Below are positions 22,956 through 35,219 of a stretch of 64,000 nt of DNA, in pieces. Under the pieces are notes generated by a model. The model did no database searches. It was not told the origin of the DNA and was given only the letters and a program-made list of their open reading frames with translations. The position numbers and the translations under genes are program-made. This DNA comes from Amorphophallus konjac (Eukaryota > Streptophyta > Magnoliopsida > Alismatales > Araceae). The stretch's first letter is position 1. Every line of letters starts with the position of its first letter. The stretch covers positions 27,808-91,807 of the forward strand of contig JAHNEJ010002961.1 in assembly GCA_022559845.1 (NCBI GenBank). Direction: 5' to 3'.

Positions 22956-25900
22956 ATGAAAAACTTATTGATGATGACAAACTTAATGATAAACTTATTA
23001 ATGATGATACAACAGAGTGGATACAACAGAATGGCACATATATTCGTCTCCCCCTGTCACACACAATCATCAATTTTTCTCCCCCTTTGACATAATCAAA
23101 AGGCGGGATAATGCAACTCTTTCTCCCACAATAGCAGTATCAAGCGAGCTGGAAGGAGCCAAATAAGGAAGAACAAGATTAACTCCCTTTGAAACAGCAA
23201 TAGCCCATCATATCAAATCAGAAGAAGCAAGGGCAAATCATAGACGAGCAAAGCAATATGATGCTAATCAGAAGAAACCAATTGGTGATTATTCTCACAA
23301 ATCAATATGATACCATCCAAAGTAAATACAGTCAAGCATGTATTGATACCAATTGAAGGTGGTGATTGGCCTCAAGGATATGAACCAGTGGAGGAAGATG
23401 TGCACAGGATGAGGTGTTCAGCAGAAAAGCATTCAAAATCTAGATCTCATGGCAGATTTTCACAACAAACAAGAGCAGGAGGACATATCAAAAGGATTTT
23501 CTTTGATTTCTAAATTTTCAAATTTTTATATTTTGGTTTGAAATGCATGAAATGCAACATATGCAAGTGATGACATGTGGGATGATTAAGAGCTATCAAA
23601 CCAATACGTATATATACATGCAACACAGCTCCCCCGTACTTATATAAGAAGGGAATGGGTATAAGAAAGATGCAAGAGAGTCATGACAACCGGAATGTAC
23701 ATGTGTAGCACATGAGAAATTGTGCAATCATATAGGAGATTCATGCAATTGCTAAAGCATTCAATCAATTTTCTGAATCCATAATGAATCAAATTTCCAG
23801 ATGTGTAAGTGAGTAATATGAAAAATGATAGTTGCAATATGGATATTCAGATTTTCAGATTAACACAAGGAGACATTTTACAGACTGCACTTCAATTTGA
23901 GAACAGCGTATTGGAGGCTACGCTCTACCACAAAGAGTTTTCACCATCATTTTTCAACTCAACCATTCTCACAGATAGTCAGAATTTTTCAAGAGTGGTC
24001 AGGTTCAAACAATTCCTTTTTACGCGAGTAGACGCATGGAGCTCATGCCAGAATCCCCGGTTACTCAGAATACAGAACCATTTCACCTCATTATGAACAG
24101 AGATACTAGTCAACACTTTTCAGATATGAACCACATCACGTCTCAGGTGACATGTGCCAGTTTACTCAGTGAGACCGAGCATTGCTCTATCTTTCATTTT
24201 CATTTCAGATTTTTCAACAAAGATAGGTAGGCAGCTTTTTCCTCAACTGTCTCTTCAACATACATGCAGCAAGTTTAACATCTCGAGAGTGTTGAAAAGA
24301 AATTCATATATCCTTATCTTTAACACTCATTTTCACATTTTGTGCATGAAGTGTGCGAATTTGATTCAGCATGTATACCGAAAATATCATGAACTCATAA
24401 CAGGGCAGCTCCCCCTAAATAGATGCACTTATGAAATAAGAACTCCCCAGAGTGTACGACATGAAACACTCCAATAATGACTCAAATGTAGCATTATTTA
24501 TCAAGAAGACATAAGGCCATAGAAATGACAAGGATGGGGGTGGATAACATATAATTAGCAAGCAAGCATGCAGAGGGAATGTATGCAACATGCAATGCAA
24601 ATATGCAGCTGATACCAAACAAATGGATACCAATTGAATGCAGCTAATGCATGAGTACTGATACAATGTAACCTTTGATCATATAGTAGTGGAATGGAAA
24701 TGCAATATGCCAAGACAAAATGCAATGTAGTGTAAAGCTTCTGATATCAAACGAATGAGCTAACTGCAGTTAATGCATGAATTCTCATGCAATGCAAAAT
24801 TAACATGGGTGCAAAGTGTGAGTTTTTAGTTTTTCATTTGAGTGAACTAAATGCACCTAATGCATTGGATTCTGATGCGTGCAACCTATAACTGTATGAG
24901 AATGGAAGACAGGATGCAAAAGTAAGATGAGAGCTTTGATTTTCAAGCCAGTGTGGCAAAATTCTCATTGAAATCATCCACATTCTATTCATAAATCATC
25001 AAATATTTTTCATGACATGACCTTTATGAATAAGGGTGCATAAATGATTAAAATTAAGCAATGCAACCCAATTTTCAGAATTGTTCAAAATCAGATTTTT
25101 AAAGGTCATTCACAAGTGTTGAGATGAGAATTCATCTAAAAGTCAAATGTATGAATCATTTAATCACAAACATGTTTTCAAGTTACATAGCTCAGCTCAA
25201 GGATTCATTCACAAATCAACCAATCACAATTTTCAAGATCTGGTACGAGGCGAGATTTTAGTCGAAGACCCAGCTCAACGCATACGGAATGCTTCCAAGT
25301 GGACATGATCCACTCTTCCACAGAAGCCATTTAATATACCAGATATGTAATTCAATTCAAGTGTGATCATGCAATTCAAATTGAGACTATTCAATATGCA
25401 ACCACTTCATACACATCTTTCAAGATTTTCAATTTTATTCAATCAATTAGGCACATTCATCACAACATGCCAGTAAATGATAATTCAAATTTTTAGAATC
25501 AATACCTGTCACTTGAGAGTGTCACCAAGTGACAAAGACGGCCATTGCATGAATTGACAAGGTTGAATTACCTTAGTTCAGGAGACAAGATTGAAAGCCT
25601 TCAATCACTAAAATCACCAACCTCACGAGGGTTGATATTTCAGCTTTTATTTTCTTACCTTTGCCTTGAGAATCCATTTTCTTCTAAGCCTTTCACCTGA
25701 TTTGCCTTGGGTACTTACTTCAACACGTACAAGACTTTCACCACCTTGTACTTGAGTCGATCCTGGAAGTTGTTCTACACAAAGTAGCCCATCTTCTTGT
25801 AGCAACTTGAGAGGGTTCTCATCATTTTCATCCTTGCAAGGTATTCTTCCAGTTGATTCAAGCTTAGCCCATCATCATTTAGATTTTGGGAGTATAATCT

Positions 25901-26867
25901 GCATCCAAAGACAGAAAGGTTTGGTTTGTCAATTTTGATTCAAATTTATTAATAATGACATGACAAATAATTTTAACAACCAACACCCCTAGATAGTTCT
26001 AGATGCAATGCATGACTCATGTGTGAACCTAAATGTTAAGCCCATATGAGGAATCTGATGACTCCCCCTCAATGTGTGCATGACTGTGACATGCTCAGTA
26101 AAAATCTAATGCCATGTGCAGCCTATGACTGATTGACTCATAGTACCGGGCGGAGAACTTAGATCTGAAGATCACCTCACGCGTAGTGATAGCTTTCAAA
26201 CAGACGTAGCCTGCCCTTCCACATGTCACCATTTGATATACTATGTAGTCAAGGGTGGTGAAGGTAGGAGGATTGCTATGCATTATGACATGAATTCACA
26301 ATATTCAATTTATGCATGACAGTACGTGAAGGCTTATGCAAACTCAGTATATGCAGCGAGATTTATTGACGATTTTAAAGCTCCACTTCAACAAGATGCT
26401 ATATGAGGATGATATGCACAAGGGTATGTAACTATCTATGGATGGAATGCATGTACAGACTCATGCATGATCACATAACTATACAACACATGGTAAAACA
26501 CGACATAACACTTTTAGTGGAGAGAGTGAGAGGGATATCACCTGAGAAATCAAATTCAGTTTTTGATTTTTCTTCCAACCTTGCTTGAGTCACTTGCCTC
26601 GTATGCCTTACCTTCTTGATGAAAATAGATGTCATACTTTCTATTTCCATGGCACTCCTGCAAAACAGATTTCTCAATTTGCATTCTTAGGTACCCAAAT
26701 CATCTTGGGTCCTTGTGGGTTAGCAGCATTCTTGGCACGTGGCTTCCACTCCTTAACAACATTGAAATCATCATCTTTTACAAGAAAATAATCATGCTTA
26801 ACATTTCCAGATTTGCCAAAGTGATGGTAGATGACACGTGGCATCATCTTCTTTCTTCTCATGGGTT
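22956..26867. other. interior of the LTR element without pol
   Basis: About 3.9 kb of AT-rich sequence lie between gag and the 3' LTR, where pol would be expected. I see no protein motif. Features are scattered AGGGGGAG motifs and repeated ATGCAATG/TGCATG-rich stretches (24,560-24,900). Confidence 0.6.
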
Positions 26868-27290
26868 CTACTGATTTGTGTGTGTGAGCATGATGTGTTG
26901 AGTAGGAGTTCTTCTCTTCAACAATAACCAGCAGTGTGAAGTTGTATGACTCCTTTTACCACAGTGATTACAATGCATGGAAGGTTTTGTGGTGAAGACT
27001 TTCTTTGCATTTTTCAAAACAGCTTGGTTCCTACATGCTCTCAAGTCATCATTCTTCATAATGAAGTAATTATGCATAGCATGTCCATGTTTTTCACAAT
27101 AAAAGCATGTGAGTTTCTTTCTAGTTGGTTGTGTGTGTGGCAGAAGTATGGTTAACATGCATGGAAGTGCTAGCAACATTTTTAGATTTTTGATGCAAGT
27201 TGATTTTCTTTGTGGATGCATGTGTGTGTGCAACATGATTTTCTTTTTCAGATTTTCATTTGATGTGCTGGCTATGTTTGAACTGTGCAC
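26868..27290 (-). pseudogene. Gag zinc-knuckle region of the TR-GAG-like element
   Basis: The 140-aa frame has two CCHC-like units. The first, CFYCEKHGHAMHNY, has Tyr for the last Cys. The second, CNHCGKRSHTTSHC, fits C-x2-C-x4-H-x4-C exactly. It lies in a different frame from the capsid part, so the gene is broken. Confidence 0.75.
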
Positions 27291-27469
27291 AAAAGATGTA
27301 TAAACTTTATTTTCAAACTTTTTTTGTTCACAGGATTAAAACCCAGCCCTTCCCTTTGAAAATTCACTTTCGTCCCCAACAGTTTGTCCAAATTTTCTTG
27401 ACCATTCACAAATCTAGACAATGAAGCATTCAAGTCAATAATCTTTTTCTCAAGAGATGCAATGTGCAA

Positions 27470-28363
27470 TTCATAGGAAGAAGTTTATTTTCACAGAGTT
27501 GACTTGTTCATGTAAAGTAGCATTGATGGTTTTATGACTTTCAATTTCTTGCAACAAAGCATGCACTTTTTCAGATTGATCAATATTCATAGATTTTCTT
27601 TTTCAAAAGCAAGCAATCTTTCAGAAATGGTTCTATTCAATTCCTTCAGTTTCTCATTTTCTATTTCAAGATTTTTATCATGAGCAAACTCATTTTGACC
27701 ATTGTTCATAAGACTTACTCTCTCTCTCAGCTCTTTGTTTTCATTTCTCAAAGAAGAAATTTGATCTTTATGAATTTCAATGTCAAACACATGACCATCA
27801 ATCAATTCCTTCAAGTGCGAGCATTCTTTACATGGAGAATCACATTTATTTTGTCCAACATTCTTTTTCAATTTTTTGTTTTCAGACTTAACCTTCTCAT
27901 ATTTATCAGCAAGCTCATCATATGCAATCAATAACTCCTCATAGCTAAATTCATCTTCATTATCAGAATCAGAATTTACCTTTGAGCTTGATTCAACTTG
28001 CTGATCACTCCCTTGATCACTCGTGCCTGCCACAAGACATTGATCTTCATGCTCTTCCCGGACTTTGGTTAAGCCAACCAAGATATCCTTCGCGGATCTG
28101 CAATGGGAGACAAAAGGGAAATGATTAGAATCAACTGCAGCAATAAGCAATTTTAGAACCAAACAATTTTGATCATGTTTGAGCTTGGAATCTGCGGTCC
28201 AGACAGATTTGTCTTTAGGCAACTCATAAGGACCATGTGAGATAAGCTTCCATAGCTTAGGATCATATGAGTTGACTAGACTGCACATCCTTCCTAACCA
28301 CAAATCAAAATTGCAACCATCAAACACCGGTGGAGAATTCAAAGTGTACATAATGGTAGTCAT
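27470..28363 (-). pseudogene. Gag (capsid and coiled coil) of the TR-GAG-like element
   Basis: The first 258 codons (28363-27587) start MTTIMYTLNSPPVFDG and have the copia Gag pattern: NFDLWLGRM, LWKLISHGPYELP and, later, an acidic Ser-rich linker and a long heptad-like coiled coil (about 145-258). The frame ends at a stop (27587-27589). A related piece, ASLEKKIIDLNASLSRFVNG...GLGFNP, follows at 27469-27272. The gene therefore has at least one stop and one frameshift before the zinc knuckle. The primer site is 47 bases upstream of the start codon. Confidence 0.8.
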
Positions 28364-28409
28364 TGATCTGGATCACTCTAGATCGTTAGATCTATGAAAT
28401 TAGAGCCTT

Positions 28410-28422
28410 GGCTCTGATACCA
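28410..28422 (-). other. primer binding site (initiator tRNA-Met)
   Basis: The minus strand reads TGGTATCAGAGCC two bases inside the 5' LTR. Confidence 0.9.
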
Positions 28423-28424
28423 AT

Positions 28425-30410
28425 TGAAGTCCCGCGATCAATGACACCCAAGAGGGGGGTGAATTGGGTGATAACAAATTTTACGAAAACTTTTACCCTT
28501 TTTACAAAATATGTGATAAACAATAATTAGCAAATGAAAACTAATTAACCAATTCTCTCAAACTTTCCGTTCCAACACGACCATACAACGAAAACAATCA
28601 AACCACACAAATAACACACAATGCACAGCGTTTTTAAGGTGGTTCGGATGCAACGACGGCAATCCTACGTCCACCCCTCACCAAACCCGGTGAGGCTTCA
28701 CTCGGGGATAAATCCCCAAACGGAGACGACGCTCCAACCACACACGCAGGACGACGCCTGCCCACACACACGGGGACGCGCCCCAAAACACACACACACA
28801 CGAGATGAAGTCTCCAACACGATCCAACAAGCGGATCAACAAGACACACACACGCTGCGACAAGTGCAGCACTCCACACACACAAACACTAAGATCTGGA
28901 TAAATCCACACACACACGCAGATCTAAGAAGACCTACGCACACACGAATCAAGTACGACACACACACACACGACCACGGATCCAACAACGATCCACACAC
29001 ACACGAGTTTGCAGTTTATAAGAAACACAAATCTGAAACTATAAAGCACAAAACACAAACATGAATAAACCACAGTTTAGAAAGCTCCTGATTTAGGCTC
29101 CCCCTGAGTGTGTGCTCTGGATGTTCGCGTTGATTCCTTCTTCACTTGAATAGCTTGAGACTCAGCTTGAATGGCCTTGTATTTGATGTAGATCTTCTTG
29201 CACGGAGTACTGTTCACGGCTACAGTACCCTTCCTTCTTCCTTGGACAAATCCATGTATCTTCTTGATGCTTGTGAGCTTGTTCTCTTCCTTTGAGACTG
29301 CTGACTTCAAATGGAGCTAGAGTACCTTCAGATGATGCTTGAATGGCTCCTTCTTCCTTGTAGCATCCTTCTTCTTCTTCCCTTGGATCACCTTGAGTTG
29401 ATGAAGAGGTGTATGGATGTAGCTTTGAACCTTGATTGCTTCTACACCTTCTTGGAGGTAGATGGCTTCAGAAATACCTTGAATGGGTTGGAGATAGATG
29501 AAGAGCTTGCTGCACGAGGTACTGTTCACGGAGCTACAGTACCTCTTCTTCCTCCTTGGACAGCCTCCCCTTTGGATCTCTTCGATTATTAGGGTTATGA
29601 CTCTAATAGGATGTTTTATAACCCTTGGAAGGTCTATGGACAAGCCCTAGACCAGATCCACAAATTCTGGAGGGTTTGGTGGCTTTGGGATTAAACAATA
29701 GCAAGAGGAGATGCTTCTTTCGAGATGGATAAAAGTCAATATTTTTGGCTTATCAGGGGCAGGCAGTCGACCTGTAGAGGCTGGCGGTCGACCGCTACTG
29801 AGAGAACTACTGGTCGTTGGTTTCTGGGAATTCCGGTCGACCGCTACTCGGCTGGCGGTCGACCGCCACTGTGAATCCCTGTAGGCGGTGAGCTGCTGGC
29901 AAGGGCGGTCGACCTCCCCTGCAGACCCCGGATTTTCCGGGTCTGTCCGTTAACCTCTTCAGCTCCGTCGCTTAAGTCCTTTAGCAGCCCGTTCATGTCT
30001 GTGGCATCACTCTTGACAGTTTAGAAGGTGTCAACTGAGTCTTTGACCTTGATTACTGAGTGTTTGACCAATGGTTCTTGACAGTAAATGACATTATACC
30101 ACTATTTTGGATTGTAGAGGAGCATGGTGCTTATCCACATGTTTGGTTCACCAGGTGACGGCCATGTGTTTGATCCTGCAAGCAAGATAGTCAAGGTTAA
30201 TACCATGCTTGTTCCCGTTGAAGAGGTTATAAACCTCTTGCCTCTTGTAAAACCAACATATGCAAACCAAGGATCAAGACCATGTAACCATTCCCATTTG
30301 CCATCTCAACCATACATAAATAACAAGAGCATGAGCAATCAACCACAAGTTTACTTATCATCACTTAATCACACATTAAGTTTAGTTATCATCAAAACCA
30401 TAACTTAACA
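28425..30410 (-). repeat. 5' LTR of the TR-GAG-like element
   Basis: 1986 bp, starting TGTTAAG and ending CGGGACTTCA on the minus strand. It is almost identical to the copy at 20888-22937, with a deletion in the GTCGAC cluster and small changes in hairpin loops (for example ATGACG to ACGACG). Confidence 0.93.
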
Positions 30411-31240
30411 AGAAGAGAGAGAGAGAGAGAGAGAGCAAGGGGCGAGGGAGATTATTTTGTGACTATTGTTGGACTCTCTATGTGTGTGTGTGGCACTGTT
30501 ACTGTGACAAGTGCGGGTGGGGGTAGGCATATCAGGGAGATGGAGGGATAGGGCCCAACGGAGGTTGAGTGGGACTTGTTTTGGGGGGGGAGACAGGGGT
30601 GGGCTGGGTCTGTGGGTGAGTGAGTGTGTGAGACGGACATTGATAGAGAGAGGACTCAGCAGGGGCCCTCTGTTTTTTTTTTTGAAATGAAAAATTGGGG
30701 AGAGAGAGAGAGAGCAAGGGCCCTCTATTTTTTTAAAGAGAAATCAATTTGAAAGTGGAGGGGGGCCCTCGGTTAGGGCTATGAGTCTTGGACATAGAAA
30801 GAGAGTGGAGTCTGGGGATTGTGGGAGACAAAGAGAGAGGAGAAGCGCCCTCTGTTGGGCTTGGTCAGACAGAGAGAGAGAGAGTCAGGAGACAGGCTCA
30901 AGGGAGTGGGGTTTGTGGGAGAGTGGAGAGACATAGAGAGAGAGGGGGACCTTGCTCAAGGTTAGGTCTATGTGTAAGACCGACATGGAGAGTGGGGAGT
31001 CAGGGAGTGGGGACCGTATGGGAGAGAGAGAGAGTGTGTGGAGTCAAGGAATGGGGACCATATGGGATAGAGGGGAGGGTCCCCCTTTTGGGGCTCGGAG
31101 AGAGAGAGAGTCAGAGAGCGAGAGAGTGCAAAGATAGGCTTAGAGAGGTTGAATGGGGAGTGGGGGATTGGTCTGTGGGGGAGACACCGAGATAAAGAGA
31201 GAAAGAGAGAGAGAGAGAGAGAGTGACATACCATAGAATC
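30411..31240. repeat. GA-rich low-complexity tract in the hAT element
   Basis: Purine-rich DNA with many GAGAGA runs and the recurring phrase GGGGCCCTC. ORFs here are repeats read as protein. It probably belongs to the 5' part of the hAT element. Confidence 0.8.
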
Positions 31241-31716
31241 AGAGATGGTGGACGTCGACAGCGGAGATGACGGTCCGGCGTCGGCGGATGTGGCACAGTG
31301 ACAACCGCGGCAAAAGTTGATTCTCCGGCTGTGGAAGATAGAATGCACGGTCGCTCCGACAGCATAAGACGACGGCGATGGCGTTAGAGGATGGTGACCA
31401 ACGGTGGAGGGGGACCACTGTAAACCCTAGTTCTGCCACGGTGGGATCGGGGAAGGGGTCGAAGTCAGAATGGGATCGCATCGGGCACGGAGGACTTGCA
31501 CAGGGATTTTGAGGGATCTGCCGCTATTTAGACTGGGTAGCCCAGGCAGGTCTCAGTTCTCCTGATCTGCTACGTCGAGCAAATAGGCGCTCATCTAGGC
31601 TCCTAGCCTGCCTAGGCGATCGCCTATTCCGCCTTTTCACCAACGAACAAAGCGGCAAGCCACCTTGGACAATTTTGCGCCTAAGCGGCGGTTAAGCGAG
31701 TGCTTTAACAATTATG
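31241..31716 (-). other. right end of the hAT element
   Basis: GC-rich DNA with repeated CGACGGCGATGGCG-like units, then CCTAGGCG/CGCCTA-type motifs up to the terminal repeat. I recognise no exon. Confidence 0.5.
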
Positions 31717-31724
31717 CTTCTAAC

Positions 31725-31960
31725 GTTCTAATTTAACATTTAAACTATCAATACTCTCATTAGTTAAAAATTATCATCTGCAAATAGTATCGTGCAATTA
31801 TTTTGGTACTTTTTTTTTGTGACGAGGAATCTAGGAAATTAGAAAATCCCCAGCCACGCACCCCTCGAGGATAGAGCACTTGACCAGGGAAACCCTCTTC
31901 CCCTAGAGGGGGGATGAATCGATAATTGTTTTGTTACTTCATCCATAACCAAAGTAAAAA
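31725..31960 (-). pseudogene. LINE reverse transcriptase remnant, right part
   Basis: Read on the minus strand, a frame near 31795-31765 gives TILFADDNF, the FADD catalytic box of a LINE reverse transcriptase. It continues the remnant at 17160-17893 across the hAT insertion. A roughly 115-base piece starting with a T-run (31806-31920) seems to interrupt it, perhaps a small retroposon. Confidence 0.6.
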
Positions 31961-32347
31961 GATGCAAACTTAATGTAGAAACTTGATGCAACTTTAAGTA
32001 TATGCCAAAATTCTTACTTTTTTTCTTTTGTTTTCCTTTAATACATTACTTTGTCTCTTTTCTTTTCTTTTGTCAGACCGGCGGAAAGTGGAATGTTGAC
32101 CAACTTCTACGGGGAAATTGGAGTGTTGTGCCTTTGAATCTTCTCCCTCCTTGATCATCCCCTGCCACTAGAAAACATAATGCAGAGTAAGAACGATGTT
32201 TAAAAATTGCCTAGGATTGAGTTGGCTGTCCCCTTATTGTCTAGGCGGAGTGCCTAGGCGACGAGACAGGTGCCTCAATTTTGAGACGGCTAATTTTTAA
32301 TTTTGTATTTTTTAGTTTCCTACATATGTCCTCTATAAGTGATAATG
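31961..32347. other. non-coding; CCTAGGCG-motif fragment
   Basis: No gene. Around 32225-32290 the motif GTCTAGGCGGAGTGCCTAGG resembles the hAT ends seen at 17900 and 31600, perhaps another hAT fragment. Confidence 0.3.
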
Positions 32348-33060
32348 ATATTTGTAGAGGCCTAAGAAGGGGGCTCAAAAGATCCCATATTGGAAATTAC
32401 AAAGATGGACATGTGCTTATAAGTTAGACCCAAGTCTTCTCCTTCGAGGGCCCTTTTACCAGCAAAAAAAGATAAAACCTTAACCGCCCTCAGGCGTAGC
32501 AAGGACAATATCTCAAAGAAGATACCCCAAATTTGCACGTCTTCATTGGCCGCCGTCTGTGGGAACCCCGGCCCAATAAGCACAAAGTCCACCTACTGGG
32601 GGGCTAGTGTAGAGGCCTAAAGAAGGGGGCTCAAAAGATCCCATATTTGAAACTATAAAGATGAGCATGTGCTTATAAGTAAGACCCAATTCTTCTCCTT
32701 TGAGGGCCCTTTTACCGCAAAAAGAACAAAACCCTAGTCGCCCACGAGCGTAGCGGGGACAATACCTTAAAGGAGACACTCCAAATTTATACGTCTTCAT
32801 TGGCCCTGTCTGTGGGAATCCCGGCCCAATAAGTACAATGCCCACCTTTGCTGGGGGGGTCAGTGTAGAGGCCTAAGAAGGGGACTCAAAAGATCCTATA
32901 TTGGAAACTAAAAAGATGGGCATGTGCTTGTAAGTAAGACCCAAGTCTTCTCCTTTGAGGACTCTTTTACCAGCAAAAAAGGACAAAACTCTAACCACCC
33001 CCGGACGTAACAGGGACAATATCTCAAAGGAGACACCCCAAATTTGTACGTCGTTATATT
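32348..33060 (+). mobile_element. tandem SMART/TRIM: three short LTRs with two internal spacers
   Basis: LTRs start TGTAGAGGCC at 32353, 32608 and 32864; the unit is 255-256 bp. Between LTRs lies a spacer of about 60 bases with TTGGCCGCCGTCTGTGGGAA (a PBS-like sequence just after the LTR) and ACTGGGGGG (a polypurine tract just before the next LTR). The third copy ends at about 33055 without a spacer. The flanks ATATT (32348-32352) and ATATT (33056-33060) form a 5-bp target duplication. No coding capacity. Confidence 0.85.
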
Positions 33061-33268
33061 AATAATTTTATAAGCATCCTAAATGATTAAAGAATTATAA
33101 ATCTTAATTAGATGCATCTATGTTTTGAAGAATCGTGTAATGTGAATTAGAAAAACAAACATGCAAATAATGAAAAGCTATACGTAAACATCTCAAATTA
33201 CTCGTATTATGATCGACGAAGGGATGGCATGCATGCAACTAAGGGAGGTGACCATAGTTTTAGACAAA

Positions 33269-34090
33269 AAAACATTAGGCAAAATTACTATATACCTTGA
33301 AATCTTTAAGACTTATCCCTATACTCTTATCTTTATGGTACGTACCCCAATCCCCTCAAATCATTATGAGAGACACACTATATCCCTACCATTAATGAAC
33401 GCTCACGGTGGTTAACTTGAGGTGGGTCAGCATGGGCCAAATTATTAACCTACCCTTGTCATTTGGTTTATGGATGGAGAAGAGAAATCAACCTTAGACT
33501 CCCGGCACCGGCCCCTCCCTCTCACTCTCCTCCCCTCCCCTATGACCACCCTCCCTCCCCTGGCTGCCCACCCCTCTCTAGTCCCTCCTTCTCCCCCCCC
33601 CCGCCACCTACCCCCCTCTTGTCACCCTCTTCGTTGCAACGGTCCAACCTCTCTCTCTCTCCTATATATATACACGCACATCAGGGGTGTCCTCCCTCTC
33701 TCTCTACATGAATGTCAGGGGTGCCCTCCCCCCATCTCTCTCTCTCTGGCTCCTCCTCTCACTCTCCTCCCCTCCTCTCTGACCACCCTCCCTCCCCTGG
33801 CTGCCCACTCCTCTCCGGTTCCCCTCTCTCCCCCCGCCATCTACCCCCTCTTCCCTCCCTCATGTCACTCCTTCCATTGCAACGAGCCAACCCCTCTCTC
33901 TCCAAGGGTGCCCTCTCCTCCGGCACCCTCCCCCCTCCCTCTCTCTCTGGCCCCTCCCTCTCACTCTCCTTCCATCCCCTCTTACCACCCTTCCTCCCCC
34001 AGTCGCCCCCCTCCCTCCCCTGGCTGCCCAGCCCCTCTCTAGCCCCTTCTAACTCCCTCTCTTGTCACCATCGTAACGGCCCAACCACCT

Positions 34091-34143
<53 letters not shown>

Positions 34144-34484
34144 CTCTCTCTCTGTGTGTGTGTGTGTGTGTGCGCGCGCGCGCGCGCGCCGTGCGCACGC
34201 GCGCGCATGCTGGGGGTGCTAGCGTTGGTGCTTCCCCCCCCTCTCTCTCTGTGCACGCCAAGGGTGCCCTCGCCTCCGACACCCCTCTCTCTTTGGCCCC
34301 TCCCTCTCACTCCCCTCCCCTCCCCTTTGACCACCCTTCCTTCCCTAGACGCCCCTCTCTCTCCCTCTCCTCCCCTCTCCTCTGACCACCCTTCCTCCCC
34401 AAGACGCCCCCGCTCCCTTCCCCAGCCGCCCACCCCCTCTCCGCCCCCCTTTACCTCCCTCTCATGTCACCACCGTGATCGGCC

Positions 34485-34523
<39 letters not shown>

Positions 34524-35218
34524 ACTCTCCTCCCCTCCCTTCAACCACCCTCCCTCCCCTTGCTGCCCACCTCCTCTTTGGTCCCCCTCCCACCCCCTCG
34601 GCCACCCAACCCCTCTCTCTTCCCCCACTACCCACCCCCTCTTCCCCCCTCTCCTGTCACCCCCCTCCACTACAACGGCCCAACTCGTCTCTTTCTCTCT
34701 CTCTCTCTCTATGCCAAGGGTGTTGGTGTCCGCCCCCTCCCTCTCACTCTCCTCCCCCCCCTCCGACCACTCTCTATTCCCTTGGCTGCGCACCCTCTCT
34801 CCGGCCCCTCCTCCCCTCTCTCTTGTCACCCCCTCCACTGCAACGGGCCAACCTCCCCTCTCTATCTCTCTACGCATGTTAGGGGTGCCAATGCCGGAGG
34901 GGGAGACCCCCTTCGCCCCCCCTCTCTCTCTCTCTCTCGTGCGTGCGATCACACACACACCTGGGATGTCGACGTCGGAGGGGGGCACCCCTTCCCACGC
35001 CCTCCCCTCTCTCTCTCTCTCTATCCTTAGAACAAAATTGGGGTAAAATGGTAAGCTCACGTGAGTGAGTTAATGCCGTTAACAGGTGATGTAAGCTCAA
35101 GGGCATGGTAACTTGGGTTAAGAGATTTGAGGGATATTGAGATAAATATCATCAAGGTAGGGTACATGGATATTCTTAAAGATTTTAGGGGTATATAGGT
35201 AATTTTCTCAAAACATTA
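33269..35218. mobile_element. Mutator-like element (MULE), 1.93 kb, non-autonomous
   Basis: The element (33278-35209) is bounded by exact 9-bp duplications AAAACATTA (33269-33277 and 35210-35218). The termini GGCAAAATTACTATATACC and, read backwards, GAGAAAATTACCTATATACC are parts of long inverted repeats of about 150-170 bases with CTTTAAGA, TATCCC and CCCTCAAATC in common. The interior has no transposase; it is pyrimidine-rich (about 33,490-35,030). Confidence 0.93.
33490..35030. repeat. pyrimidine-rich tandem repeats inside the MULE
   Basis: The plus strand is almost all C and T: degenerate units built of CTCTCTCTC, GGCCCCTCCCTCTCACTC, CTCCCCTCC and GACCACCCTCC, with (CT)n at 34092-34153, (GT)n/(CG)n at 34154-34205 and (GT)n at 34487-34521. 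Long frames on both strands (up to 444 aa of Ser/Pro/Leu) arise because A-containing stop codons are nearly absent; I do not call them genes. Confidence 0.9.
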
Positions 35219-35219
35219 C

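Larger units (their letters stand above)
20888..30410 (-). mobile_element. pol-less LTR retrotransposon with a gag remnant (TR-GAG-like), copia-type primer site
   Basis: Two near-identical LTRs (20888-22937 and 28425-30410) flank an interior of about 5.5 kb. The primer binding site at 28410-28422 and the polypurine tract at 22938-22955 show minus-strand direction. Gag sequence is present, but I find no protease, integrase, reverse transcriptase or RNase H. The flanking bases AGAGA and AGAAG are only a weak candidate for a target duplication. The high similarity of the LTRs, apart from repeat-number changes, suggests a recent insertion. Confidence 0.9.
17894..31716 (-). mobile_element. hAT transposon inserted in the LINE, itself carrying nested elements
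   Basis: The left end begins CATAGTTGTCAAGAC, and the right end, read backwards, begins CATAATTGTTAAAGC, so the terminal repeats match at most positions. The flanks are TTTCCAAC (17886-17893) and CTTCTAAC (31717-31724), an 8-bp duplication differing by two transitions. Eight-bp duplications are the hAT hallmark. Both ends hold CCTAAGC/GCTTAGG motifs. Nested insertions (19754-20174 and 20888-30410) explain most of the length; the element alone is about 3.9 kb. Confidence 0.7.

Noticed and set aside
33463..35060. 444-aa Ser/Pro-rich ORF and its antisense partners
   Set aside because: Low-complexity pyrimidine repeats inside a MULE; no domain, no codon pattern.
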